In this document: in pieces, positions 26,271-34,978 of the stretch
Position numbering within the stretch: the stretch's first letter is position 1
How the letters are laid out: each line of letters opens with the position of its first letter
DNA from: Cognataquiflexum nitidum
GTDB lineage: Bacteria > Bacteroidota > Bacteroidia > Cytophagales > Cyclobacteriaceae
Assembly: GCF_022538055.1 (NCBI RefSeq)
Contig: NZ_JAKZAM010000008.1
Coordinates: 103,707-167,706 of the forward strand
Direction: 5' to 3'
DNA length: 64,000 bases
Made by a program: the position numbers and the translations under genes
Notes under the pieces: model-generated
Database searches by the model: none
What the model was told of the DNA's origin: nothing
What the model saw: the letters and a program-made list of their open reading frames with translations, nothing else

Positions 26271-26359
26271 ACTGACATAGCGGAAGATCATATTAGATAG
26301 AATGGCCAAAAACCTTTTTATTGACTTTTACTAAAGATTTTAAAATGGTAAAGGCACAA

Positions 26360-26390
26360 AAAAACCACCCGGTCCTACCAAGTGGTTTTT
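26360..26390 (-). terminator. Terminator downstream of pdhB
   Basis: AAAAACCAC (26360-26368) pairs with GTGGTTTTT (26382-26390). On the minus strand the hairpin is followed by a T run. It lies about 80 bases beyond the pdhB stop. Confidence 0.75.
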
Positions 26391-26471
26391 ATACCTTTAT
26401 TTCTATTTCTCAAACTGCTTACCTCTTACCTCCTACTTTCCCACGTCCCAACTTCCCAACTTCCTAACTTC

Positions 26472-27449
26472 CTACTTATACATTACTTTTTTCACTGCCT
26501 CAATTGTTCTTTTTACATTTGGCAATGTAGCTTCGATGTAGGTAGGGGAGTAACTCAATGGAATATCCATGGAATTGACCCGGATTACAGGAGCGTCAAG
26601 GTAGTCAAAAGCATTTCTTTGGATATGGTAAGCGAGTTCTGAAGAAAGTCCTGCAATAGGATTGGCTTCTTCTACGACTACGCACCTGTTGGTTTTCTTT
26701 ACAGATTCCAGACAAGTAGCATAATCTATTGGTCTGACAGTTCTCAAATCGATGATTTCTGCTTCAATACCTTCTTTTGCCAATTCATCAGCAGCTTCAA
26801 ATACAACCTTCATCATTTTCCCAAATGAAATAAGGGTGACATCTTTTCCTTTTCTTTTGACATCAGCTACACCGATAGGTAATAAATATTCTCCTTCAGG
26901 AACTTCACCTTTGTCACTGTACATCAATTCGGACTCCATAAAAATCACAGGGTCTGGATCTCTGATGGCAGCTTTCATCAAGCCCTTTGCATCATAAGGA
27001 TTGGAAGGAACGATAACTTTTAGTCCTGGGGTATTTGCAAACCAATTCTCAAAATTTGAAGAGTGGGTTGCACCAAGCTGACCTGCATTTCCTGTCGGTC
27101 CTCTGAATACGATAGGAACACTGTAGGCCCCTCCCGACATAGAAAGCATCTTGGCTGCAGAGTTGACAATCTGATCTATAGCGACCAATGAAAAGTTGAA
27201 TGTCATGAATTCTATGATAGGCTTTAGACCATTCATGGCTGCACCCACTCCCAATCCGGCAAAACCAAGTTCTGCAATCGGCGTATCATAGACCCTCTCA
27301 GGTCCAAATTCATCTAACATTCCTTGAGATACCTTGTAGGCACCGTTGTATTCTGCCACTTCTTCGCCCATTAGAAAGACGTTTTTATCGCGTCTCATTT
27401 CTTCGGACATGGCTTCTCTTAATGCTTCTCTAAATTGAATAACTCTCAT
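26472..27449 (-). CDS. pdhB: Pyruvate dehydrogenase E1 component, beta subunit
   Basis: A 325-residue protein (start at MRVIQFREAL) with the transketolase-like pyrimidine-binding domain (MGEEVAEYNGAYKVSQG, ERVYDTPIAELGFAGLGVGAAM). A transketolase C domain follows (VTLISFGKMMKVVFEAADEL, VEEANPIAGLSSEL). Together with an alpha subunit it forms the thiamine-diphosphate E1 that decarboxylates pyruvate for acetyl-CoA formation. The alpha-subunit gene is not adjacent. The length matches the family. Confidence 0.94.
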   Translation of the reverse strand: MRVIQFREALREAMSEEMRRDKNVFLMGEEVAEYNGAYKVSQGMLDEFGPERVYDTPIAELGFAGLGVGAAMNGLKPIIEFMTFNFSLVAIDQIVNSAAKMLSMSGGAYSVPIVFRGPTGNAGQLGATHSSNFENWFANTPGLKVIVPSNPYDAKGLMKAAIRDPDPVIFMESELMYSDKGEVPEGEYLLPIGVADVKRKGKDVTLISFGKMMKVVFEAADELAKEGIEAEIIDLRTVRPIDYATCLESVKKTNRCVVVEEANPIAGLSSELAYHIQRNAFDYLDAPVIRVNSMDIPLSYSPTYIEATLPNVKRTIEAVKKVMYK

Positions 27450-27565
27450 TTTAAACAGTATTTTCGCCCGCAAAAATAGGAAGTAATCCCTCAATTCCAA
27501 AACAAGCTTTGGTTTGAAGGCCTATATTTTAGGAATGGTTTTTTGGAAAGGGAATGTGCCTAGGT

Positions 27566-27991
27566 TTATTTTTTTTCCGGTTTGGTTACAGGCTTGCCTG
27601 ATTCTACCCAATTATTCAGTCCGCCTTCGAGCATGTATATTTTTTTGAAGCCGAGTCCCATCATTTTTTCTGTTGCAGGAATGGTTCTTTTGGCTGACCT
27701 GCAGTAGACATAATAGGTTTTTTTCCTGTTGAGTTTACTTACTTCTTCCTCAAAGTTACCTCCTGTCCAATTGATGAAAGTTGCCCCTTCGATGTGTCCT
27801 TCAGCAATCTCTTCAGGGGTACGGATATCTAAGATTACCGCTTTTTTTCCTTTGTAGGCTTGGATGTCAAATTCTGCAGGGCTCAGCTTTGGTGCTCCTT
27901 CCTGTGCTGTGGATATTTTGGGAAATGCAAAGAAAAGGGTCAGGACCATCAGTGTGCATACTGATTTTCCCCAAGTGGTTTTACTGTTCAT
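27566..27991 (-). CDS. Secreted rhodanese-like domain protein
   Basis: This 141-residue protein has a Sec signal (about residues 1-29, ending ISTAQ). A single rhodanese domain follows: AVILDIRTPEEIAEGHIEGATFINW, then active-site loop YCRSAKRT with C97, and MLEGGLNNWVESGKPV. Rhodaneses carry persulfide on the active Cys. A periplasmic location fits the other extracytoplasmic sulfur proteins in the window (DsrE-like), though it is not linked to them. Standalone gene upstream of pdhB on the same strand. Confidence 0.9.
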   Translation of the reverse strand: MNSKTTWGKSVCTLMVLTLFFAFPKISTAQEGAPKLSPAEFDIQAYKGKKAVILDIRTPEEIAEGHIEGATFINWTGGNFEEEVSKLNRKKTYYVYCRSAKRTIPATEKMMGLGFKKIYMLEGGLNNWVESGKPVTKPEKK

Positions 27992-28207
27992 GATGTATTG
28001 GAATTAGATTTTTTAAGTTTTTTTAGTTTTATGCATACTTGCTATTTAACATAAAGTATCTCAGAGCGATTACAATAAATATGGACAAGCATAAAGGTCC
28101 GCGTTATTAATCTTTGTGAAATGAGCTTGTGGCAATGTAGCGGATAATCATTTTTCTTTATTTCTTTAGCAACGAATTTACTGATTAAAAAATTTAAATA
28201 ATCCAAA

Positions 28208-28708
28208 ATGAAGAAAATCGGCCTTATTTCTGACTCGCATGGATATATCGATGCTAATGTGATCGGCTATTTGGTGGATGTGGATGAAATATGGCATGCC
28301 GGTGATATAGGCGATTTGTCTATTTTGGATCAACTACCTTCCGATAAAGTATTGAGGATCATCACCGGTAATATTGACGGACTTGATGCAAGAAATTTTT
28401 TTCCGGAAGAATTATGGTTTGAAGTCGAGGACCTCAAAGTAGGAATGATTCATATCGGGGGAAAACCTCCCCAATATGCCAAAGGGGTAAAAAATCTTAT
28501 CAGGCAACACGGTGTTAGGTTATTTGTATGTGGGCACTCCCATATCTGCAAAGTAGAATTTGATAAAAACCTAAATTGCCTTTATATGAATTCCGGCGCT
28601 ATAGGTCAATCCGGCTTTCATGCCATCAGGACATTGTTGCTTTTTGAGATTGAAAGCGGCAAGATCCAAAACCTCAGGGTGGTGGAATTAGGGAAAAGGG
28701 GGAGATAG
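28208..28708 (+). CDS. Metallophosphoesterase of the YfcE/MJ0936 family
   Basis: This 166-residue cytoplasmic protein carries the calcineurin-like motifs in order: SDSHG, HAGDIGD, GNID, a HIGG variant of the GNH region, and CGHSH near the C-terminus. The size is typical of the small YfcE/MJ0936 phosphodiesterases, which hydrolyse phosphodiester model substrates with two metal ions. The physiological substrate is unknown. A 250-base repeat-rich spacer follows. Confidence 0.9.
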   Translation: MKKIGLISDSHGYIDANVIGYLVDVDEIWHAGDIGDLSILDQLPSDKVLRIITGNIDGLDARNFFPEELWFEVEDLKVGMIHIGGKPPQYAKGVKNLIRQHGVRLFVCGHSHICKVEFDKNLNCLYMNSGAIGQSGFHAIRTLLLFEIESGKIQNLRVVELGKRGR

Positions 28709-28894
28709 GAGAGCTGGCAGTGATCAGTTTGCAATAAAAAGTGTTCAGAAATGGGTTTTCAGTAGTAAGATACAGGTTTTATTGATCAGTCAAAGCATCG
28801 GACAGTGGTCAAATAACCAATAACCAATAACCCTTTAAACAATTAACGAATTAGCACTCTAAACAAATAACCATTAACCAGATAACCATTACCC

Positions 28895-28932
28895 AAACAA
28901 AAAAAGACAACGTGTCTAGCGTTGCCTTTTTT
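28895..28932 (-). terminator. Terminator of the 46-residue protein gene
   Basis: GGCAACG and CGTTGTC arms (minus strand) with loop CTAGACA, one mismatch, followed by a T run. It lies about 35 bases downstream of the stop at 28962. Confidence 0.6.
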
Positions 28933-28961
28933 ATTTCTTTGGAAAGAAAAATAAAACAGTT

Positions 28962-29102
28962 TTAAGCGAAGTTCTTTTTCAACTCTTCGATATCTACATT
29001 CTTGATTACCGGCTTGGCACTCAACTGTTTGATCTTAATGACTCTTGTATTTTGTTTTAGTCTCTTTCTTTTCAATTTTCTTTTTAATGCAGTAACTCCC
29101 AT
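28962..29102 (-). CDS. Small basic conserved protein (46 residues)
   Basis: A short, strongly basic protein (MGVTALKRKLKRKRLKQNTR...) whose C-terminal part is acidic (KNVDIEELKKNFA). The start at MGVTALK is preferred over longer in-frame starts because the upstream part is the hisS promoter region and reads as hydrophobic nonsense. I recall small proteins of this kind near hisS in Bacteroidota, but no function is known to me. It has its own terminator and a TAATTTTG promoter-like element upstream on the minus strand. Confidence 0.65.
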   Translation of the reverse strand: MGVTALKRKLKRKRLKQNTRVIKIKQLSAKPVIKNVDIEELKKNFA

Positions 29103-29164
29103 TGTCTTATTCTTTATGTTAACGCAAATGAAGCGCAAAATTAAGATAAAAATTTGATTTTGCT

Positions 29165-29172
29165 TAACTTTG
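29165..29172 (+). promoter_or_regulatory. TAACTTTG (-7-type promoter element) of hisS
   Basis: Matches the Bacteroidota -7 consensus TAnnTTTG, 20 bases before the hisS start. No clear -33 TTTG at the usual spacing. Confidence 0.4.
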
Positions 29173-29191
29173 GCCAAAATTAAAAACAAAA

Positions 29192-30565
29192 ATGTCCATC
29201 CAAAAACCAAGTTTGCCAAAAGGAACCCGAGATTTCGGTCCGCTCCAAATGGCAAGGAGAAATTTTATTTTAGATACGATCAAAGATACCTTCAGGCTTT
29301 TTGGATTCCAGCAGATCGAAACTCCTGCCATGGAAAACCTGAGTACCCTGACAGGCAAATACGGAGATGAAGGGGATCAATTGCTTTTTAAAATACTCAA
29401 CAGCGGTGATTTTATCAAAGATGTCAATCCGGAAGACCTCCTGTCCGGAAGTCCCCAAGTATTGCCCAAAGTAGCTGAAAAAGGCCTGCGCTATGATTTG
29501 ACGGTTCCATTTGCACGGTATGTGGTGATGAACAGGAATGACATTTCCTTTCCTTTTAAGCGTTTTCAGATACAGCCTGTTTGGAGAGCCGACCGGCCTC
29601 AGCGGGGTAGGTATAGGGAGTTTTACCAATGTGATGCTGATGTAGTGGGAACCGACAGTTTGGTATGCGAGCTTGAAATACTGCTCATGATCAAGCGGGT
29701 TTTTTCCAAACTTGGTATCACGGATTATGATATCAAAGTCAACAATAGAAAAATCCTGACCGGAATTTCTGAGGTGATAGGTGAAAAAGGAAGAGAGGGC
29801 GAATTGTGCGTCGCCATCGACAAATTGGATAAAATCGGTTGGGAAAAAGTACAGGAAGAGTTGGCCCAGAGAAATTTTGCGCTGGATTCTATTTCCAAAT
29901 TGGAGCCGATTGTCAGTCTTAGACAAAAGAATGCAGACAAACTCAATTTCTTAAAGACCTTTCTAAAGGAATCCGAAACCGGATTAAAGGGAATCGCCGA
30001 ACTAGAAGAAGTTTTGGATTTGCTTCATCAATATGGAGATTCCGAAGAACATGTAGATTTTGACGTTGTGTTGGCGAGAGGCTTGACATATTACACAGGT
30101 GCGATTTTTGAAGTCAAAGTCAACAACGTGACAATTGGATCAGTAAGTGGGGGAGGAAGGTATGACAACCTCACAGGGGTATTTGGGTTGGATGGTGTAT
30201 CGGGTGTGGGATTCTCTTTTGGTGTGGACAGGCTATATGATGTGATGGATGAGCTTGGAATTTTTCCGGAAAGCAATCTGGACAAAACAAAAGTACTGAT
30301 CACACATTTTGATGAAAAAGGATTCACTTACGGACTTCAGATTCTTCAGAAGTTGAGAGCTGAAGGGATTTCTTCGGAATTATTTCCCGAAATCGGGAAA
30401 ATCAAAAAGCAATTGACCTATGCGGACAAAAAGCAGATTCCATTTGTCATCATTTTAGGTGATAACGAAATCCAACAGAGAAACATCAGTCTCAAAAACC
30501 TAAATTCCGGTACCCAAGAAACTGTAAGTGTGGATAGAGCCATCGAAATCCTCATCAACAGTTAA
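29192..30565 (+). CDS. hisS: Histidyl-tRNA synthetase
   Basis: This 457-residue class II synthetase has KGTRDFGP at the N-terminus (motif 1 region follows), LRYDLTVPFARYV, and motif 2 around QPVWRADRPQRGRYREFYQCD. The HisA signature GLTYYTGAIFEV comes next, then SGGGRYDNL and motif 3 GFSFGVDRLYDV. The C-terminal anticodon-binding domain (about 365-457) is present. It charges tRNA-His in the cytoplasm. A long run of AATAACCAATAACC repeats follows the stop codon. Confidence 0.97.
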   Translation: MSIQKPSLPKGTRDFGPLQMARRNFILDTIKDTFRLFGFQQIETPAMENLSTLTGKYGDEGDQLLFKILNSGDFIKDVNPEDLLSGSPQVLPKVAEKGLRYDLTVPFARYVVMNRNDISFPFKRFQIQPVWRADRPQRGRYREFYQCDADVVGTDSLVCELEILLMIKRVFSKLGITDYDIKVNNRKILTGISEVIGEKGREGELCVAIDKLDKIGWEKVQEELAQRNFALDSISKLEPIVSLRQKNADKLNFLKTFLKESETGLKGIAELEEVLDLLHQYGDSEEHVDFDVVLARGLTYYTGAIFEVKVNNVTIGSVSGGGRYDNLTGVFGLDGVSGVGFSFGVDRLYDVMDELGIFPESNLDKTKVLITHFDEKGFTYGLQILQKLRAEGISSELFPEIGKIKKQLTYADKKQIPFVIILGDNEIQQRNISLKNLNSGTQETVSVDRAIEILINS

Positions 30566-30619
30566 CCCAATAACCAATAACCCAATAACCAATAACCAAT
30601 AACCAAATAACCCAAATCC

Positions 30620-30901
30620 CTAATTCACTTCCAAGATGGCATTGATAGGGATATGTATATTACATTTTAAAGAGATAAACCGGTCTCCGACCGCCCAGAC
30701 CGTCGTGCTGACCTGATACGTATTTCCCAAAGCATCTTCAAAAATAATGGTCGATTTGCTTCGGAGAAGGTTTCCTATAGCCTGTGCCCGCATGAGATCA
30801 AAAGTCCTCCGCCTTCTCGCTATGTCATCTTCGAGAACCTCTTTACCCGAAAATCGGAGTTCGTTGATTTTTTCCTTTTCTATTTTCTCAATTGTTTTCA
30901 T
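30620..30901 (-). CDS. Conserved hypothetical protein (93 residues)
   Basis: The N-terminal half is a charged helix (KTIEKIEKEKINELRFSGKE, then DDIARRRRTFDLMRAQAIGN). The C-terminal half is beta-rich (TIIFEDALGNTYQVSTTVWAVGDRFISLK). No signal peptide or known motif. Codon use and the compact, well-formed ORF between repeat spacers support a real gene. Function unknown. It is divergent from ebfC. Confidence 0.6.
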   Translation of the reverse strand: MKTIEKIEKEKINELRFSGKEVLEDDIARRRRTFDLMRAQAIGNLLRSKSTIIFEDALGNTYQVSTTVWAVGDRFISLKCNIHIPINAILEVN

Positions 30902-31062
30902 AGGAATAACAGTAATAGTGTGAATATACAGACTATCAATCGATTAATTCTTACGAAATGTTTCAAGCTATTCATTTAATTTGTTAATCGTTATGATTAA
31001 AAGAATTAAATTTTGTGTATCCTGCACAGAGCTTACATGTACCCAAATGGCATGATTTCTTT

Positions 31063-31070
31063 TATATTTG
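31063..31070 (+). promoter_or_regulatory. TATATTTG (-7-type promoter element) of ebfC
   Basis: Exact match to TAnnTTTG, 22 bases upstream of the ebfC/ybaB start. Confidence 0.45.
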
Positions 31071-31092
31071 CAACCTAAAAAAAACAAATTCT

Positions 31093-31425
31093 ATGTTTGA
31101 TTTTATGAGTATCATGAATAAGGTGAAGGAAGCCCAGGCCAAAATCAAAGAAGCCCAGGCCAAATTGGTCCACCTTACAGCAGAAGGCGAATCCGGTGCA
31201 GGATTGGTTAAAGTCACCGTAAATGGAAACCGCAAGGTCATGTCCATCGATATGGATGATTCTTTGGTAAACCTTTCGGATAAAGAAATGCTCAGTGACC
31301 TTATAGTGGCTGCGACCAATAAGGCACTTGAGGCAATAGAAATCAAGATCAAAGAAGAGCTTAAATCCGCTACAGATGGCATGATGCCAAATATTCCCGG
31401 AATGGATCTTGGTAGTATGTTTTGA
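31093..31425 (+). CDS. YbaB/EbfC family nucleoid-associated protein
   Basis: A 110-residue protein (start at MFDFMSIMNKV; the upstream extension overlaps the promoter). The YbaB pattern is an N-terminal helix with repeated AQAKIKEAQAK, then GLVKVTVNGNRKVMSIDMDDSLV, and a C-terminal helix ending MPNIPGMDLGSMF. These dimeric proteins bind DNA without strong sequence specificity. The stop codon overlaps the start of the glycosyltransferase gene (TGATG), so the two are coupled. Confidence 0.92.
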   Translation: MFDFMSIMNKVKEAQAKIKEAQAKLVHLTAEGESGAGLVKVTVNGNRKVMSIDMDDSLVNLSDKEMLSDLIVAATNKALEAIEIKIKEELKSATDGMMPNIPGMDLGSMF

Positions 31426-32429
31426 TGCAAAATGCCGCAATAGTCATATTGAATTACAACGGAGTGGAGATGTTGCGAAATTTTCTCCCCTCAGTGGTCC
31501 GATTCTCTACTTTTCAGGTTATTGTGGCCGACAATGGTAGTACGGATGATTCTATATTGCTCCTTACCAGCGATTTTCCACATATCCGGTTGATCCAATT
31601 AGGATCAAATTTTGGCTTTACCGGTGGCTACAATAGGGCATTGAACCTGCTAAGGGGATATTTTGACTATTATATCTTGCTCAATTCTGATGTACAGGTA
31701 GAACAGGATTGGGATGTAAAACTGATCCGGTTTTTAGAAGAAAATAAAGAGTCCGCAGCTGTGCAGCCGAAAATTCTTTCAGTTCCCAACAAAGGCTATT
31801 TTGACTATGCCGGTGCAGGAGGTGGTTTTTTGGATAGCCTAGGCTATCCTTATTGTAGGGGGAGGATTTTTGATGCTATTGAAAAGGATGAGAACCAATA
31901 CGACGATACCATAGAGGTGGATTGGGCATCAGGTGCCTGTATGGCAATAAAGTCCGAAGCTTTTTTTCTTGCAGGAGGATTTGATGAAAGGTTTTTTGCC
32001 CACATGGAAGAAATCGATATTTGCTGGAAGATCAAAAAAATGGGCTATACCATCCATTACTTGGGTATTTCTAAAGTTTGGCATGTCGGAGGAGGAACCC
32101 TTGACAGGTCCAATCCTTGGAAGACTTTTCTGAACTTCAGAAACAACCTGCTGATGCTTCACCAAAACTTGACATATCGATACTTTACTTTTGTCTATTT
32201 GATAAGGGTAATTTTGGATTTACTTGCCGCTTGCGTATTTGTAGCCAAGGGAAATATTCAGGATGGCAAAGCCGTCTTGAATGCGCATGTTGAATTCCAC
32301 AAAATGAAATCTACCTCAGCGGTTCCATCAATCCAAGATCCAAATAATTCTTCACTGGGTAAGAATTTTAGGAAATCGATATTGTGGGACTACTATATAA
32401 GGAGAAAGAAGACATATCGAGACCTCTAG
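31425..32429 (+). CDS. Family 2 glycosyltransferase
   Basis: A 334-residue protein starting at the ATG that overlaps the ebfC stop. It has a GT-A fold: AIVILNYNGVEMLRNFLPSV, VIVADNGSTDDSI, the DxD-equivalent LLNSDVQVEQD, and then WASGACMAIKSEAFFLAGGFDERFFAHMEEIDICWK. This is typical of rhamnosyl/WbbL-like GT2 enzymes of cell-surface polysaccharide synthesis. A C-terminal hydrophobic segment near 265-285 may anchor it to the inner membrane. Donor and acceptor cannot be assigned. The 3' end overlaps the convergent PspC gene by 4 bases. Confidence 0.9.
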   Translation: MQNAAIVILNYNGVEMLRNFLPSVVRFSTFQVIVADNGSTDDSILLLTSDFPHIRLIQLGSNFGFTGGYNRALNLLRGYFDYYILLNSDVQVEQDWDVKLIRFLEENKESAAVQPKILSVPNKGYFDYAGAGGGFLDSLGYPYCRGRIFDAIEKDENQYDDTIEVDWASGACMAIKSEAFFLAGGFDERFFAHMEEIDICWKIKKMGYTIHYLGISKVWHVGGGTLDRSNPWKTFLNFRNNLLMLHQNLTYRYFTFVYLIRVILDLLAACVFVAKGNIQDGKAVLNAHVEFHKMKSTSAVPSIQDPNNSSLGKNFRKSILWDYYIRRKKTYRDL

Positions 32430-32644
32430 TCAAAAAGCACAGGATTGTTCATCTTGCGAAAATATTTCCTGATTTTCATCATCATTGCAAGACTTACATA
32501 AAGGATGATAGGAGATCCTAGAGTAATGAAGGAGCTGTAGATAAAGAATAATCGGATACTGTCAATCGGGAAATGGAGACGTTCACCGAGCTTATAGCAT
32601 ACGCCAAAAGCCCTATCTTGAAAAAAAAGCTTAATTTCATTCAT
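32426..32644 (-). CDS. PspC-domain membrane protein
   Basis: A 72-residue protein with the PspC core: AFGVCYKLGERLHFPIDSIRLFFIYSSFITLGSPIILYV, including one long hydrophobic segment (about 38-55). PspC domains occur in phage-shock and envelope-stress proteins of the inner membrane. The family's usual glycine-rich start is replaced here by a short N-terminus, MNEIKLFFQDRA. Convergent with the glycosyltransferase gene, sharing 4 bases. Confidence 0.8.
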   Translation of the reverse strand: MNEIKLFFQDRAFGVCYKLGERLHFPIDSIRLFFIYSSFITLGSPIILYVSLAMMMKIRKYFRKMNNPVLFD

Positions 32645-32712
32645 TATCTAGTTGGTTTTGGTTAGCTTGATAAAAGTACTAATTTAAATTCATTAATCTA
32701 ATTGAATGCCAA

Positions 32713-34500
32713 ATGTTTAATAAACTGATAAAATCAACAGTATTTTTTTTAGTCCTTCATATTTATGGTGCGTGTAGCCCCAAAACCGGCCTTTATGACA
32801 ACCTCATGCAGGGAATCATTGCTAAACCCGAAATATTACAATTACACAGGGATTCGGTAAGGATCACGATTCAAGGTGCTGTTCCGCTAGTCTATTTAAA
32901 CAAGGATTCAAAAATTTACCTTTACCCCGAATATATATATGGCGAAGGTTCTTTGAGATTGGGAGAAATCATTCCCTTTGACGGGGCTTACACCAAAAAT
33001 CTTATTGATGCCAAAGTGGATGAAACCATTGTATTTCCTTTTTTGCCCGGCATGGAAAAAGGGCAGTTGGTTCTCAAAGGAATGGTGGAAAGAGAAAAAG
33101 GAACTTTTCAGGCTCCAAATAAAGTCCTTGCTGATGGGCTCGAAACCACACCACTTCTTACAAGGTACGGGCAAGTACTTCCAGATCAGCCCATTCCGGA
33201 TATCGGCATGTATATTCTCAGGGATTTTGAGGATATGAACCGAACCGAAACAAGGGAATTTTACATTCCTTTTGACCTTGGAAATGCGCAAAAGCCAAGT
33301 CCCGTGTTTCCTGTGGCTTTTTCTGATTACCTCATAAAAGGAGAGCCGGGAATGAAAATCAATAAAGTCGTGGTGACGGGATTGTCTTCCCCTGAATCTA
33401 AAGACAATGTCATGGGATTGGCAAAAAAGAGAAGTGATTTTGTAGCCGAAAAGCTAAAAATGAGCAGGTCCTTGTCAAACGTTCGGGTAGAGTCGATGTA
33501 CAGGTCTGGGGATTGGTTTGACCTCAGGCAGTTATTGACGGATTATGAGGGCATCACCCAAGAACAAAAAGCAGAGGTTTATAATGTACTTCTGAATGGC
33601 AGTAGCTTTGCATCCCAATTGGCCTCACTGCAGAAACTGCAGGCGTATAGGAACATTTCCAGGGATTTATTTCCAAAGTTGAGGTCAGCAAAAGTTTCTT
33701 TTGAACTTGAAAACACAAGGTTTAATGATACTGAAATTTCAGCTAGTGTTTTTGCCTTGCTAAACAGCAGTTCCCCATTGGAAGGATTTGGAGAAGATCA
33801 CCTTACCTATGCCGCTCAAAATGCCCTTAAACTCGATGAGAAGGAAGCGATTTACAAAAAGCTTATCGAGCTTTTTCCAACACAACTTTCCTACAACAAC
33901 CTTGGTGTTGTCTATTTAAATATGGCTCAGCGTGAGTTGGATGTAAGAAGAAAAAACATTCTCATTTCCGATGCCCTTGCAAATTTGAAACAGGCAAATA
34001 AAATCAAACCAGGTTCAATACCATTGCACAACATCGGCAGGGCTTATTTATTGAGAGGTGATTATTTTGAATCCTACATTGCCATTTCGGAAGCCTCAGG
34101 CATGGAAAAGGAAGAAACCAACGATTTTCTGAATTATAATGAAGGACTACGTGGAGCTTTGGATATCATCAATGGCGATTACAGACTAGCTACGATCAGG
34201 TTCAACAGAACTGTCGAAAATGAAAGTAATTTTTTCAATAGAGGAATTGCCTACTTTCTATCCGAGGATTATTTGAAAGCCATGGAAAACTTTGAAGCCG
34301 CTGTTCAGGCTGACAGGGAGACAGGATACGGATTTTATGGCTTGGCTTTGGTGGCGGCAATAAACAGAGATAGAGATGCCGTCATGGAGAATCTTGGTAA
34401 AGCTGTAGAGCGAAGCGAGTACCTAAAACAAAGGGCACTCAATGATATTAATTTCCAAAATTACAGAGAGGGGCAGGATTTTATAAACCTGTTTAAATAG
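32713..34500 (+). CDS. TPR-repeat lipoprotein with OmpA-like middle region
   Basis: This 595-residue protein has a lipoprotein signal ending IYGACSP. Residues about 35-200 are beta-rich (VRITIQGAVPLVYLNKDSKIYLYPEYIYG). Residues about 205-300 resemble the OmpA/Pal-like region seen in Bacteroidota stress proteins (KVVVTGLSSPESKDN, then LAKKRSDFVAEKLK). Residues 380-595 are TPR repeats (LSYNNLGVVYLNMAQRE, NFEAAVQADRETGYGFYGLA). The likely location is the periplasmic face of an envelope membrane. Function unknown. Standalone gene. Confidence 0.78.
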   Translation: MFNKLIKSTVFFLVLHIYGACSPKTGLYDNLMQGIIAKPEILQLHRDSVRITIQGAVPLVYLNKDSKIYLYPEYIYGEGSLRLGEIIPFDGAYTKNLIDAKVDETIVFPFLPGMEKGQLVLKGMVEREKGTFQAPNKVLADGLETTPLLTRYGQVLPDQPIPDIGMYILRDFEDMNRTETREFYIPFDLGNAQKPSPVFPVAFSDYLIKGEPGMKINKVVVTGLSSPESKDNVMGLAKKRSDFVAEKLKMSRSLSNVRVESMYRSGDWFDLRQLLTDYEGITQEQKAEVYNVLLNGSSFASQLASLQKLQAYRNISRDLFPKLRSAKVSFELENTRFNDTEISASVFALLNSSSPLEGFGEDHLTYAAQNALKLDEKEAIYKKLIELFPTQLSYNNLGVVYLNMAQRELDVRRKNILISDALANLKQANKIKPGSIPLHNIGRAYLLRGDYFESYIAISEASGMEKEETNDFLNYNEGLRGALDIINGDYRLATIRFNRTVENESNFFNRGIAYFLSEDYLKAMENFEAAVQADRETGYGFYGLALVAAINRDRDAVMENLGKAVERSEYLKQRALNDINFQNYREGQDFINLFK

Positions 34501-34978
34501 TATGCAAAAAAGCAAATATTCTTTGCCTTACAAACAAATTTCATTTTTGCATAAAAACTTTTGAATTTGTGTTTTATCATTTTATATTAGTTCCTGAGTT
34601 GTGCGTTTGCAGTAGAAAACAACAATTAATTAAATGGTTGCGGACTAATATATTTTCTATTATATTGGCATCCGTAGAAATTAACATCTATTAACATTAA
34701 CCCAAAATCTCAATGCCTATGATTCCATTCTTTTTTTTTGAAGAGTAAAATAAATCGTTTTAGCACCCCTTAAATTGGCGTTTTGGATCACTTATTCAAG
34801 ACGGTGTAGAGACAGGTTCACTGTCAAGGTATAATCAGCAATAGTTCGGGAATTCAGACTTATATCCCTTAAAACTGTTGCAATTATTTTAAAGATACTT
34901 GCAAACGATTGCACTATCGGTTGAATTGATGAAAAACTTTAAAATCTTATCAATTAATAATTATTACCCAATCAATCT
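34501..34978. other. Long leader/promoter region of the susC-susD genes
   Basis: 478 bases without an ORF, poor in the dispersed repeats found elsewhere. It contains the LacI-type palindrome at 34900-34913 and a small GACAG/CTGTC hairpin at 34811-34825. It probably holds the regulatory region and a leader of the SusC-like gene. Confidence 0.5.
34900..34913. promoter_or_regulatory. LacI/CcpA-type operator palindrome TGCAAACGATTGCA
   Basis: Arms TGCAA and TTGCA around a central ACGA. The spacing and central CG match operators of LacI/GalR-family regulators (TGNNANCGNTNNCA). It lies 66 bases before the susC start. No LacI-family gene is in this window. Confidence 0.6.
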
